A stretch of 64,000 bases of DNA from Castellaniella sp040276065 (GTDB lineage: Bacteria > Pseudomonadota > Gammaproteobacteria > Burkholderiales > Burkholderiaceae_B). The translations under genes and the position numbers were made by a program. Position 1 is the stretch's first letter. Each line of letters begins with the position of its first letter. Under the pieces are notes generated by a model. The model ran no database searches. It was not told the origin of the DNA and saw nothing but the letters and a program-made list of their open reading frames with translations. Where the stretch lies: contig NZ_JBELOI010000009.1 of assembly GCF_040276065.1 (NCBI RefSeq), forward strand, positions 124,001 through 188,000, in the 5' to 3' direction. Positions 1-9,034 of the stretch are shown here, in pieces.

Positions 1-475
1 GGTTGTAATACATGACCGGGATCTCGAGCATGTAGGGAAAGGCCATCAGGCGACCTTTGGCGTCATAGATAAAAGCATTGTCCGAGGACAGGAACCAAGG
101 GGTGTTCTTGAGCGCCGGATTGTTCTGCTGTGTGTAAAACGGCTGGATGTAGCTGCGCTGCGCGATCTGATCCAGCATCTGATCATCGCCCAGTTCGACG
201 AGCGCGGGCAGATTCTTGGCGCGCGCCGCCTCATCGAGGGCAGCCTCGAGTTTTTGCGGACTCTCGAAGGCCCGCAGCTTGACCTGTACGTCGGACTGGC
301 CGCGATTGTAGGCCTTGACCAGATCCTGGAAGGCGCCGGCATTGTGTTCGTCCATGGTGTGCCAGACCTGAATGTCCGTCGCCGCGAACGACGGAGCGGC
401 GGCCAGGGCCGCGACGAGCAGCCACGCGGCATGACGCCCCGGACGAAAAAAACCGGGGTCGTTGATGAATTTCAT
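1..475 (-). CDS. ABC transporter extracellular solute-binding protein, family 1 (UgpB-like), 3' part beyond window
   Basis: The first 158 codons of a periplasmic binding protein are present and the rest lies left of the window. The N-terminus has basic residues, a hydrophobic stretch (AAWLLVAALAAA) and an Ala-X-Ala cleavage site (SFAA). The mature part starts with IQVWHTMDEHNAGAFQ, the opening typical of family-1 sugar or glycerol-3-phosphate binding proteins, and continues with a PALVELGDD segment and an FPYMLEIPVMYYN segment. That pattern resembles UgpB, so uptake of glycerol-3-phosphate or a related polyol/sugar is likely but the substrate is not proven. It starts 7 bases after the stop of the upstream FAD oxidoreductase gene on the same strand, so the two are probably co-transcribed. 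Confidence 0.75.
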   Translation of the reverse strand, partial: MKFINDPGFFRPGRHAAWLLVAALAAAPSFAATDIQVWHTMDEHNAGAFQDLVKAYNRGQSDVQVKLRAFESPQKLEAALDEAARAKNLPALVELGDDQMLDQIAQRSYIQPFYTQQNNPALKNTPWFLSSDNAFIYDAKGRLMAFPYMLEIPVMYYN

Positions 476-482
476 AGTGGAT

Positions 483-1736
483 CTAACCTAAAAAAGGGAA
501 ATCGACCTCTGGTGTCCGACCGGACACCAGATCCGCCAAGGCCTTGCCCGAGCCCACACCCATCGTCCACCCCAGGCTGCCGTGCCCGGTATTCAGGTAC
601 AGATTACCGATACGCGTGCGGCCGATCAGGGGAACGTTGGAGGGGGTCGTAGGCCGCAAACCGGCCCAGAACCGAACATTATCAAAATCGAGGGCGCTTG
701 GAAACATGGTCCGTGCCCGCTGGACCAGATTATTGCAACGCCGTGTATTCAGCGTACGTGAATAGTCGCCGATTTCGGCCGTGCCTGCCATGCGCAAATG
801 GCTGCCCAAGCGGGAAAATACGAGCTTGGCCTCTTGGTCGATCAGGCTGACCTCGGGGGCCAAGGCCGGATCGCGCAAGCCGAATGTCGCCGAGTACCCT
901 TTGGCCGGGTAGACCGGGCAGTCGATGCCCAACGGGCCGGCCAGATCGGGCGTGAAACTGCCCAGGGCCAGCACGTAGGCATCGGCATGCAGGGGCCGGA
1001 ACCAACCGTCGGGCTCGACGACCTCGGCGACCGCCACCCGCCGCTCGCCCGGCACCAGGCGACTCAGCCGGGTGTTGAACCGAAAGACGACGCCCGCCGC
1101 GCGGGCATGGTCGGCCAGCGCGCGGGTGAACAGATGCACGTCGCCCGACTCGTCGTCGGCGGTATAGTCGCCGCCGATGATCTGGCCGCGCAAGGCCTCG
1201 AGCGCCGGCTCGATGCGCAGCACCTCATCCGCATCCACGATATGGCGGGCCACCCCCAGCTCGCGCATGCGCTCGGCACTCGCGCAAGCATGGTCGAACT
1301 CGCGCGCATCGCGGTAAAAGGCCAGGATGCCGCGCTCGAGGTGATCGTAGCGAATATCCAGCGCCACACGCAGGTCCCGCAGGACCGCGCGACTGTACTG
1401 CGCCATGCGCACCATGGCGCGAAGATTGGCCGCATTGCGCGAGGTTCGGCACTCGTTCAGATAGCGCATGCACCACAACCACTGCCGCGGGCTGAGTCGC
1501 GGCGAAAACGCCAGAGGCGCATCGCGCCGACCCAGCCAGCGCAGCACCTTGCGCAGGGTATGGCCGCTCGCCCACGGCTCGGCGTAGCAGACCGAGATCT
1601 GGCCGCCGTTGGCGCGGCTGGTCTCGAGCGCGGCGCCGGGGCGCCGCTCGATCACCTCGACCTCGTGGCCGGCGCGCGCCAGCCACCAGGCGCTGGAGAC
1701 CCCGATGATGCCGGCGCCGAACACAGCGACTTTCAT
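483..1736 (-). CDS. FAD-dependent D-amino-acid dehydrogenase (DadA-like)
   Basis: This 417-residue protein belongs to the DAO family, which oxidises D-amino acids or other amines to oxo acids with FAD. The N-terminus has the Rossmann dinucleotide motif GAGIIGVSSAWWLARAG followed by an acidic residue (VEVIERRPG). The C-terminal signature includes FWAGLRPTTPSNVPLIG and LNTGHGSLGWTMGVGSGKAL, both characteristic of DadA. Length matches the family (about 415-435). The start codon overlaps the stop codon of the upstream ferredoxin-type reductase gene as ATGA, so translation is probably coupled. Whether it is a true D-alanine dehydrogenase or acts on another amino acid cannot be told; no racemase gene (dadX) is next to it. 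Confidence 0.85.
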   Translation of the reverse strand: MKVAVFGAGIIGVSSAWWLARAGHEVEVIERRPGAALETSRANGGQISVCYAEPWASGHTLRKVLRWLGRRDAPLAFSPRLSPRQWLWCMRYLNECRTSRNAANLRAMVRMAQYSRAVLRDLRVALDIRYDHLERGILAFYRDAREFDHACASAERMRELGVARHIVDADEVLRIEPALEALRGQIIGGDYTADDESGDVHLFTRALADHARAAGVVFRFNTRLSRLVPGERRVAVAEVVEPDGWFRPLHADAYVLALGSFTPDLAGPLGIDCPVYPAKGYSATFGLRDPALAPEVSLIDQEAKLVFSRLGSHLRMAGTAEIGDYSRTLNTRRCNNLVQRARTMFPSALDFDNVRFWAGLRPTTPSNVPLIGRTRIGNLYLNTGHGSLGWTMGVGSGKALADLVSGRTPEVDFPFLG

Positions 1737-2779
1737 GCACCCGCCACGATCCGATCGGCCTCGGAGGTAAACGCGTCGGCGTAGAACTCTTCGACCGGCA
1801 GCCCGCAGGACTGGGCGAAGTCCCGGCGGGCTGCCTCGACCATGACGGGCGCGCCGCAGGCATAGACCTGGCGGCCCGACAGATCGGGGAAATCCTCCAT
1901 GACGGCGCGATGGACGAACCCCTCGCGTCCCGTCCAGCCATCCTGCGGCAGGGCCTCGGAAACCACGGGCACATAGCGAAACCCCGGCAGGCGGGCCTCC
2001 CATTCGCGCGCCAGGGCGTCCAGGTACAAGTCGGCCGGGCGTCGCCCGCCCCAATACAGCACCGCCGGGCGCTGGATGCCGTCGACGAGCATCTGCTCGA
2101 TGATGGCCTTGATCGGCGCAAAACCCGTGCCGCTGGCGAGAAAGATCAGGGGCTTGTCCGAGTCCTCGCGCAAAAAGAACGAGCCCAGCGGCCCCTCGAT
2201 GCGCAGGATGTCCCGGACCTTGAGCGGCGCGGCGCCGACGCCGAACACCTGGCTGGTGAAGGCGCCGCCCGGCATGTGGCGCACATGCAGACGCACGGTG
2301 TGGTCCTCGCCCGGGGGCGCGGCCATGGAATAGCCGCGGCGGCGGCCGTCCTTGAGGATGAATTCGAGGTACTGGCCAGGGTTGTAGCGATAAGCCTCGG
2401 CCGAGGGCAGTTGCAGCGTGATCTCGATCACGTCGGGCGCCAGCGGCTGCAAGGCCAGCACGCGCACGGGCATCTTGCGCACCTGAATGTCGCCCGCCAT
2501 GCGCACCTCGCGGGCCTCGATGACGAGATCCGAGGCGGGCCTGGCCTGGCACAGCAGGGTGTAGCCGCGGGCGAGTTCCTCGCCCTCGAGGATGCGCCTG
2601 GGCGCCTCCCCGGCGTCGTATTCCCCCGACACCACCCGGCCGCGACATGTGGAGCACGCCCCCGTGCGGCAGCTATAAGGCAGCACCAGCCCGGCGGCGA
2701 GCGCCGCATCCAGCACCGTCTGCCCGGGCTCGACCGTAAAGGCCTGACCGCCGGGCAACACCGACACCTTGAAGCTCAT
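1733..2779 (-). CDS. 2Fe-2S ferredoxin/FAD-NAD reductase (CDP-6-deoxy-delta-3,4-glucoseen reductase family)
   Basis: A 348-residue two-part electron-transfer protein. Residues 1-90 form a plant-type ferredoxin with cluster ligands C37, C42, C45 and C77 (YSCRTGACSTC ... LLCQ). Residues 100-345 form a ferredoxin-NADP reductase module with the FAD motif RRGYSMA and the nucleotide-binding motif FLASGTGFAPIKAI; the C-terminus carries YACGAPVMVEAA. Burkholderiales copies are routinely labelled CDP-6-deoxy-delta-3,4-glucoseen reductase, but a dedicated sugar role is not supported here because no CDP-sugar genes are nearby. The start at 2779 was chosen because it begins the conserved MSFKVSVLPGG; a longer reading exists to 2836. 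Its stop overlaps the start of the DadA-like gene, suggesting it reduces or is reduced by that enzyme's system. Confidence 0.85.
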   Translation of the reverse strand: MSFKVSVLPGGQAFTVEPGQTVLDAALAAGLVLPYSCRTGACSTCRGRVVSGEYDAGEAPRRILEGEELARGYTLLCQARPASDLVIEAREVRMAGDIQVRKMPVRVLALQPLAPDVIEITLQLPSAEAYRYNPGQYLEFILKDGRRRGYSMAAPPGEDHTVRLHVRHMPGGAFTSQVFGVGAAPLKVRDILRIEGPLGSFFLREDSDKPLIFLASGTGFAPIKAIIEQMLVDGIQRPAVLYWGGRRPADLYLDALAREWEARLPGFRYVPVVSEALPQDGWTGREGFVHRAVMEDFPDLSGRQVYACGAPVMVEAARRDFAQSCGLPVEEFYADAFTSEADRIVAGA

Positions 2780-2820
2780 GAGCCGTCCCGCATCCCGATG
2801 AGTGAATGACACCCGGTATT

Positions 2821-5124
2821 CTAGCCCGCGGGCCACAGGCTGGGCTGCTTGACCTTGACGGCGAGCAGCTTGCCCTTGCGCGCGCGCCGGCCCTCGTATT
2901 CACGCAAAGCCTCGAGATCCAGCGTCAGGACCGTATCCCTGGCACGATAGACCCCGCGCAGGCTCACCCCCGCCGGCCCGACCGCCGCCCACTGCTCGAG
3001 CCGATCCTCGGCATCCAGGCCCATCAGGATCGTGCCGCGGCCGCCTCCCGACAGGGCCTTGACCTCATCGAGGGACAGGACCAGGAACTTGCCCTTTTTA
3101 CTGAGCAGGGCCAGGGCATGGTCGTCCTCGCGCAGCATCAGCGGCTTGAGCAGGACATCGCCGCGATCAAGGGCCACGAACTGCTTGCCCGCGTGCTGGC
3201 GGGTACTCAGGTCGCCGAGGCGGGCGAGAAAGCCGATGCCGGCGCGCACGCCCAGCATGACCCGGCGGTCCGCCGCGCCCGCCATCATGTGGACGATGCG
3301 GGCGCCCGCCTCCATCGATACCATGGAGGTCACCGGCTGGCCGTCGCCGCGCGCCGAGGGCAGGCTCGAGACGGCGATGGCATAGCTGCGGCCGGTGCTG
3401 GACAGGGCGATCAGCTCATCGGTGCTGCGGCACTCGATCGCATCGTACAGGGTATCGCCGGCCTTGAAGCCGAACTGCGCGGGATCGTGCCCATGCCCCT
3501 GGCGCAATCGCAGCCAGCCCTTTTGCGAGATCACCACGGTGACCGGCTCGTCGAGCACCTGGGTCTCCATCACGGCCCGGCTGGCGGTCTCGATCAAGGT
3601 GCGCCGCTCGTCGCCGTACTGCTTGGCGTCGGCCTCAATCTCGCGGATCATCAGGCGGCGCATGGCATCGGGCTTGTCAAGCAGCTCTTGCAGGGACAAC
3701 TGCTCCTCGCGCTTTTGCGCCAGCTCCTGCTCGATGCGGATCCCCTCCAGGCGCGCGAGCTGGCGCAGGCGCATGTCGAGAATGTCCTCGGCCTGGCGCT
3801 CGGTGAGGCCAAAACGCTCCATCAGTGCCGGGCGCGGCTCCTCGGCTTCGCGGATGGTGCGGATGACCTCGTCCACATTCAGGTAGGCGATGCTGCGCCC
3901 CTCGAGAATGTGGATGCGGTCGAGCACCTTGTCCAGGCGATGACGGGTGCGCCGCGTGACCGTGGCCGAACGAAATGCGAGCCAGGACTCCAGAACCTGG
4001 CGCAGGCTGCGCTGGCCCGGACGGCCATCCGTGTCGATGCAGACCAGGTTCATGGGCACATTGCCTTCGAGGCCGGTGCGCACCAACAGCATATTGACGA
4101 ACTCGTCGCGATCGATCCGGCTGGTCTTGGGCTCGAACACCAGGCGCACAGCGGCCTGCTTGCCGGACTCGTCACGCACGGCGTCGAGCATGCCCAGGAC
4201 CAGGGCCCGCGTCTGTTGCTGCTCGGCGCTCAGGCTTTTTTTACCAGCGCGCGGCTTGGGATTGGTGACATCCTCGATCGTCTCGAGGATTCTTTGCGCG
4301 GAGGTGCCGGGCGGCAGCTCGGTGACCACGAGCTGCCACTGCCCCCGGGCGAGGTCCTCGAAATGCCAGCGCGCGCGCGCCTTGATCGTCCCGCGCCCCA
4401 CCGCGTAGATCTGGGCGATGTCCTCGGGCGCCGAGATGATCTGCCCCCCGCCAGGAAAATCCGGGCCGGGCACCAGTTCGTAGAGCTCCTCGTCGCGCAA
4501 GGCGGGCTTGCGCAGCAGCGCCACACAGGCGCGCGCGATCTCGCGCAGATTGTGCGAGGGAATCTCGGTGGCCATCCCCACCGCGATCCCCGAGGCGCCA
4601 TTGAGCAGCATCATCGGCAGGCGCGCGGGCAGGCACACGGGCTCTTGCTGGCTGCCGTCGTAGTTCGGGACGAAATCCACCGTCCCTTCGTCGAGCTCAT
4701 CGAGCAGCAGGCGCGAAATTGGCGTCAGCCGCGCCTCGGTATAGCGCATGGCGGCGGCATTATCGCCATCGCGCGAGCCGAAATTTCCCTGTCCGTCGAT
4801 GAGCGGATAGCGCAGGCTGAAGTCCTGGGCCATGCGCACCATGGCGTCGTAGGCGGCCTGGTCGCCATGCGGGTGGTACTTGCCCAGCACGTCGCCCACG
4901 ACCCGCGCCGACTTGACCGGACGCGACTGGGCGGCGAGGCCCATTGCATCCATGGCATAGAGGATGCGGCGCTGGACAGGCTTCTGGCCGTCGGACACCT
5001 CGGGCAAAGCCCGGCCCCGCACCACGGAAACCGCGTAGTCGAGATACGCCTGCTCGGCATAGCGGGCGAGGATCAGACCCTCGTCCCCTCCCGAGTCCAG
5101 CGAAAAATCCTGTGTTGCATCCAT
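2821..5124 (-). CDS. parC: DNA topoisomerase IV subunit A
   Basis: The 767-residue ParC subunit breaks and rejoins DNA and, with ParE, decatenates daughter chromosomes. The N-terminal domain contains the quinolone-resistance region around KYHPHGDQAAYDAMVRMAQ and the catalytic tyrosine in AAMRYTEARL. The middle holds the coiled-coil tower (LARLEGIRIEQELAQ) and the C-terminal part is a degenerate beta-pinwheel without a full GyrA box, as expected for ParC rather than GyrA. The ATG at 5124 is preferred over 5130 because GAGG lies at a proper distance in front of it. The gene begins 10 bases after the parE stop, so the two are one operon. Confidence 0.95.
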   Translation of the reverse strand: MDATQDFSLDSGGDEGLILARYAEQAYLDYAVSVVRGRALPEVSDGQKPVQRRILYAMDAMGLAAQSRPVKSARVVGDVLGKYHPHGDQAAYDAMVRMAQDFSLRYPLIDGQGNFGSRDGDNAAAMRYTEARLTPISRLLLDELDEGTVDFVPNYDGSQQEPVCLPARLPMMLLNGASGIAVGMATEIPSHNLREIARACVALLRKPALRDEELYELVPGPDFPGGGQIISAPEDIAQIYAVGRGTIKARARWHFEDLARGQWQLVVTELPPGTSAQRILETIEDVTNPKPRAGKKSLSAEQQQTRALVLGMLDAVRDESGKQAAVRLVFEPKTSRIDRDEFVNMLLVRTGLEGNVPMNLVCIDTDGRPGQRSLRQVLESWLAFRSATVTRRTRHRLDKVLDRIHILEGRSIAYLNVDEVIRTIREAEEPRPALMERFGLTERQAEDILDMRLRQLARLEGIRIEQELAQKREEQLSLQELLDKPDAMRRLMIREIEADAKQYGDERRTLIETASRAVMETQVLDEPVTVVISQKGWLRLRQGHGHDPAQFGFKAGDTLYDAIECRSTDELIALSSTGRSYAIAVSSLPSARGDGQPVTSMVSMEAGARIVHMMAGAADRRVMLGVRAGIGFLARLGDLSTRQHAGKQFVALDRGDVLLKPLMLREDDHALALLSKKGKFLVLSLDEVKALSGGGRGTILMGLDAEDRLEQWAAVGPAGVSLRGVYRARDTVLTLDLEALREYEGRRARKGKLLAVKVKQPSLWPAG

Positions 5125-5134
5125 GCTCATGCCC

Positions 5135-7096
5135 TCAGATATCGATATCGGCCAGATTGCCCTTTTCTTCGAGCCAGGCGCGCCGCTGCGCGGCCTCGCC
5201 CTTGCCCATGAGCATATCGAACATGCGGCGCGAGGCGCCGGTGCCCTCGCCGCCATGCCGCACCCGGACCAGACGCCGGGTGTCAGGATTCATGGTGGTG
5301 TCCCAGAGCTGCTCGGCGCTCATCTCGCCCAGGCCCTTGAAACGGCTGATGCGCCAGGCGCTCTCGCGCAGGCCCTCGCCGCGCAGCTTTTCCTGCACGG
5401 AGTCGAGCTCGCTTTGGTCCAGGCAGTAGATCTTGCGGGCCGGGCGCTTGCCCGCGGCGGGCACATCGACGCGAAAAAGCGGCGGGCGGGCAACGTAGAT
5501 GTGGCCCTCCTCGATGAGCCGCGGAAAGTGGCGCAGGAACAGCGTCAGCAGCAGCACCTGAATGTGCGCGCCGTCCACATCCGCGTCCGAAAGGATGCAG
5601 ATGCGCCCGTAGCGCAATCCCGACAAGTCGACCGCCTGGTCGGGGCCGTGGGGATCGACCCCTATCGCCACCGAGATGTCGTGGATTTCGTTGTTCGCGA
5701 ACAGGCGGTCGCGCTCGACCTCCCAGGCGTTGAGGATCTTGCCGCGCAACGGCAGGATCGCCTGGAATTCCTTGTCGCGCCCCATCTTGGCCGATCCGCC
5801 CGCGGAATCGCCCTCGACCAGGAACACCTCGGTGCGCGCCGCGTCCGAGGACTCGCAATCGGTGAGCTTGCCCGGCAGGACCGCCACCCCCGAACCCTTG
5901 CGTTTTTCGACCTTGCGCGCGGCGCGGGTGCGCGCCTGCGCCTGGCCGATGGCGAGCTCGGCGACACGCTTGCCGTGTTCGACATTGGCGTGCAGCCAGA
6001 GCTCGACCGCGTTGCGCACGAACCCGCCGACCAGGCGCACCGCATCGCGGCTGTTCAGGCGTTCCTTGATCTGACCCTGGAACTGCGGGTCCAGGATCTT
6101 GGCTGACAGAATGAAGCTCGCGCGGGCATAGACGTCGTCGGGCAGCAGGCGGACGCCCTTGGGCACCAGATTATGCAGCTCGGCAAAGGACTTCACCGCG
6201 CCGAACAGCCCTTCGCGCAGGCCCGCCTCATGCGTGCCACCCGCCGTCGTCGCGATCAGGTTCACATAGGATTCACGCAGCACCGGCCCATCCGCGGTCC
6301 AGGTCACCACCCACTGAGCGCCCTCGCCGTGGGCATACTGCTCATCGTCGTCGGACGCATACTGCGCCCCCTCGAAGAGCGGCACGACCGTCTCGGCGTC
6401 GCCCAGGGCCTCGGTCAGGTAGCCGCGCAGGCCGGATTCATAACACCATTCCCGACGCTGACCCGACCGCTCGTTCAGCAGGCCGACGCGGATACCGCTC
6501 AGCAACACCGCCTTGCTGCGCAAGGCGTGCTCGAGGTCGCCCAGGGGGATCTGGGCACTGTCGAAATAGCGCGGATCCGGCCATACGCGGACCCGCGTGC
6601 CCGTGCGCCGGCGGGCGACGGACCCGATCTGCGACAGGGGTTCGACCACCTCGCCGCCGGCGAAGGCGATGCGGTGTTCGGCACCGTCGCGCCAGATCGT
6701 CACCTCGAGGCGCGTGGACAGGGCATTGGTCACCGACACCCCCACCCCGTGCAGTCCGCCCGAGAACGCGTAGGCGCCGCCATCGGCCTTGTCGAACTTG
6801 CCGCCCGCATGCAGGCGGGTATAGACCAGTTCCACCACCGGCGCATGCTCTTCGGGGTGGTCGCCCACGGGGATGCCCCGGCCGTCGTCCTCGATGGTCA
6901 CGCTGCCGTCGGCATGCAGTGTGACCTCGAGCGCACGGGCAAAGCCCGCCAGGGCCTCGTCGGCCGCATTGTCGATGACCTCCTGCACGATGTGCAGGGG
7001 ATTGTCGGTGCGCGTGTACATCCCCGGGCGCTGGCGCACGGGCTCCAGCCCCTTGAGGACGCGGATCGAGGACTCGTCGTAGCGTGTGGTGGCCAA
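5135..7096 (-). CDS. parE: DNA topoisomerase IV subunit B
   Basis: This is the ATPase subunit of topoisomerase IV, 653 residues. The GHKL ATPase motifs are visible: EVIDNAADEALAG, DDGRGIPVG and GLHGVGVSVTNALS. The TOPRIM domain has EGDSAGGSAKMGRDKEFQ and DADVDGAHI. No ATG fits the conserved N-terminus; the TTG at 7096, with GGAA six bases upstream, gives MATTRYDESSIRVLKGLEP, matching the usual start of ParE. The reading frame stays open upstream to 7687 but that part runs antisense through trxA and is not coding. It is followed by parC after 10 bases. Confidence 0.94.
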   Translation of the reverse strand: MATTRYDESSIRVLKGLEPVRQRPGMYTRTDNPLHIVQEVIDNAADEALAGFARALEVTLHADGSVTIEDDGRGIPVGDHPEEHAPVVELVYTRLHAGGKFDKADGGAYAFSGGLHGVGVSVTNALSTRLEVTIWRDGAEHRIAFAGGEVVEPLSQIGSVARRRTGTRVRVWPDPRYFDSAQIPLGDLEHALRSKAVLLSGIRVGLLNERSGQRREWCYESGLRGYLTEALGDAETVVPLFEGAQYASDDDEQYAHGEGAQWVVTWTADGPVLRESYVNLIATTAGGTHEAGLREGLFGAVKSFAELHNLVPKGVRLLPDDVYARASFILSAKILDPQFQGQIKERLNSRDAVRLVGGFVRNAVELWLHANVEHGKRVAELAIGQAQARTRAARKVEKRKGSGVAVLPGKLTDCESSDAARTEVFLVEGDSAGGSAKMGRDKEFQAILPLRGKILNAWEVERDRLFANNEIHDISVAIGVDPHGPDQAVDLSGLRYGRICILSDADVDGAHIQVLLLTLFLRHFPRLIEEGHIYVARPPLFRVDVPAAGKRPARKIYCLDQSELDSVQEKLRGEGLRESAWRISRFKGLGEMSAEQLWDTTMNPDTRRLVRVRHGGEGTGASRRMFDMLMGKGEAAQRRAWLEEKGNLADIDI

Positions 7097-7354
7097 TGTC
7101 GTTCCGTAGTCGGTGTGATCAAAGACCGCTATTTTACGGAAAGTTCGCCGACCGGCCGTGGCCCGGGACGCAAAGGGCACACATCGCGTGGGACGAGGCG
7201 CGCAACATCGCGCGACAATGCAGCGCTCACAGTGGTATGCTTTATCGCATTGTGCCGGGCTGGCGCAAAACTCTCGCGGCAGCCCTGCCGCGGGTGCCGG
7301 ACACGGCCGCCGCGCAGGCGCGCATCCTCCACCCTCTCTGATCCTTGCATAACC

Positions 7355-7681
7355 ATGAGCGATTTCATCAAGCACGTCAGCGACGCGTCCTTCGAGACCG
7401 ACGTTCTCAAGTCCGATCTGCCCGTCCTGGTGGACTATTGGGCCGAATGGTGCGGTCCCTGCAAAATGATCGCCCCTCTCCTCGAAGAGGCCGCCGCCAA
7501 ATACCAGGGGCGTGTTATCATCGCCAAGGTCAATGTCGACGAAAACCCCGACAGCGCCGCCAAGTACGGCATCCGCGGCATCCCCACCCTGATGCTGTTC
7601 AAAGACGGCAAAGTCTCCACCACGAAAGTAGGCGCGCTGTCCCGGACCCAGCTCCAGGCCTTCCTCGACGACTCCATCTGA
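7355..7681 (+). CDS. trxA: Thioredoxin 1
   Basis: A 108-residue cytoplasmic thioredoxin that reduces protein disulfides using electrons from thioredoxin reductase. The active site WAEWCGPCKMIAP and the cis-proline loop GIRGIPTLMLF are intact, and length and fold match E. coli TrxA. It is divergent from parE across about 260 bases, and lies 83 bases upstream of rho in the same direction, the trxA-rho arrangement common in proteobacteria. Confidence 0.97.
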   Translation: MSDFIKHVSDASFETDVLKSDLPVLVDYWAEWCGPCKMIAPLLEEAAAKYQGRVIIAKVNVDENPDSAAKYGIRGIPTLMLFKDGKVSTTKVGALSRTQLQAFLDDSI

Positions 7682-7709
7682 ATCCATAAACCTGCATTCG
7701 CACGCTCGC

Positions 7710-7730
7710 GCGAGCCCGTTCCGGGCTCGC
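7710..7730 (+). promoter_or_regulatory. Hairpin in the trxA-rho intergenic region
   Basis: An 8-bp perfect inverted repeat (GCGAGCCC / GGGCTCGC) with a five-base loop lies between trxA and rho. There is no T-tract after it, so it is not a canonical intrinsic terminator. It could be part of the rho leader, where Rho autoregulates in other bacteria, or a 3' stabilising structure of the trxA transcript. The role is inferred from position only. Confidence 0.35.
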
Positions 7731-7764
7731 CGCCCATCCGACGACCTTTTCTCCCCTCCTTCTC

Positions 7765-9021
7765 ATGCACCTCAACGAACTCAAAGTGCTGCACGTCTCG
7801 CAGCTGCTCGAAATGGCCGCCGGTCTCGAGATCGAAAACGCCAGCCGCCTCCGAAAGCAAGAGCTCATGTTCGCCATCATGAAGCGACGCGCCAAGCAGG
7901 GCGAGCAAATTTTCGGCGACGGGGTACTGGAAGTCCTGCCGGACGGCTTTGGCTTCCTGCGCTCGCCTGAAACATCCTACCTGGCCAGCACCGACGACAT
8001 CTACATCTCGCCCTCGCAGATCCGCCGCTTCAATCTGCACACCGGCGACTCGATCGAGGGCGAGGTGCGCACGCCCAAGGACGGCGAGCGCTACTTTGCC
8101 CTGGTCAAGGTCGACAAGGTCAACGGCATGCAGCCCGAGGCGATCAAGCACCGGATCATGTTCGAGAACCTGACGCCGCTGCACCCCGACGAGCCGATGG
8201 TGCTCGAGCGCGACATCAAGAGCAAGGAAAACATCACCGGGCGGATCATGGATATCTTCGCCCCGATCGGCAAGGGCCAGCGCGCCCTGATCGTGGCCAG
8301 CCCGAAATCGGGCAAGACCGTGATCATGCAGCACATCGCCCACGCCATCACCACCAACTACCCCGACGCGGTGATGATCGTCCTGCTGGTCGACGAGCGT
8401 CCCGAGGAAGTCACCGAAATGCAGCGCACCGTGCGCGGCGAGGTCGTCGCCTCGACCTTCGACGAGCCTGCCACCCGCCACGTGCAGGTCGCCGAAATGG
8501 TGATTGAAAAAGCCAAGCGCCTGGTCGAGCTGAAAAAGGATGTGGTGATCCTGCTGGACTCCATCACCCGCCTGGCGCGCGCCTACAACACGGTCGTCCC
8601 CGCCTCGGGCAAGGTCCTGACCGGCGGCGTCGACGCCAACGCGCTGCAGCGGCCCAAGCGCTTCTTTGGCGCCGCGCGCAATCTCGAGGAAGGCGGCTCG
8701 CTGACCATCATCGGCACCGCGCTGATCGAGACCGGCAGCCGCATGGACGAGGTCATCTACGAGGAATTCAAAGGCACCGGGAACTCGGAAGTCCACCTGG
8801 AGCGCCGCCTGGCCGAGAAACGCATCTACCCGGCCATCAATCTGAACAAATCCGGCACACGCCGAGAGGAACTCCTGATCAAACCGGAACTTCTACAAAA
8901 GATCTGGGTGTTGCGCAAGTTCATACACGATATGGACGAAGTCGAAGCCATGGAATTCATCCTGGACAAAATCCGGGCGACCAAAAACAACGCAGAATTC
9001 TTCGACATGATGAAAAAATAA
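7765..9021 (+). CDS. rho: Transcription termination factor Rho
   Basis: A 418-residue hexameric RNA helicase that ends transcription at Rho-dependent sites. The N-terminal helix bundle (residues 1-45) and cold-shock-type RNA-binding domain (GDGVLEVLPDGFGFLRS) precede the RecA-like motor with Walker A PKSGKTVIMQ, Walker B VVILLDSITRLARAYN and the R-loop region TGGVDANALQRPKRFFGAAR. The length equals that of other proteobacterial Rho proteins and no linker insertion is present. The start MHLNELK is the family start. Confidence 0.97.
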   Translation: MHLNELKVLHVSQLLEMAAGLEIENASRLRKQELMFAIMKRRAKQGEQIFGDGVLEVLPDGFGFLRSPETSYLASTDDIYISPSQIRRFNLHTGDSIEGEVRTPKDGERYFALVKVDKVNGMQPEAIKHRIMFENLTPLHPDEPMVLERDIKSKENITGRIMDIFAPIGKGQRALIVASPKSGKTVIMQHIAHAITTNYPDAVMIVLLVDERPEEVTEMQRTVRGEVVASTFDEPATRHVQVAEMVIEKAKRLVELKKDVVILLDSITRLARAYNTVVPASGKVLTGGVDANALQRPKRFFGAARNLEEGGSLTIIGTALIETGSRMDEVIYEEFKGTGNSEVHLERRLAEKRIYPAINLNKSGTRREELLIKPELLQKIWVLRKFIHDMDEVEAMEFILDKIRATKNNAEFFDMMKK

Positions 9022-9034
9022 GCGAGCATCCTTG

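Noticed and set aside
2806..5211. 801-codon plus-strand frame opposite parC
   Set aside because: It is a shadow frame of a GC-rich gene; its low-complexity His/Gln/Arg/Ala content shows no domain, while parC on the other strand is complete.
7097..7687. ParE frame extended upstream through trxA
   Set aside because: The extension is antisense to trxA and not similar to any ParE N-terminus.
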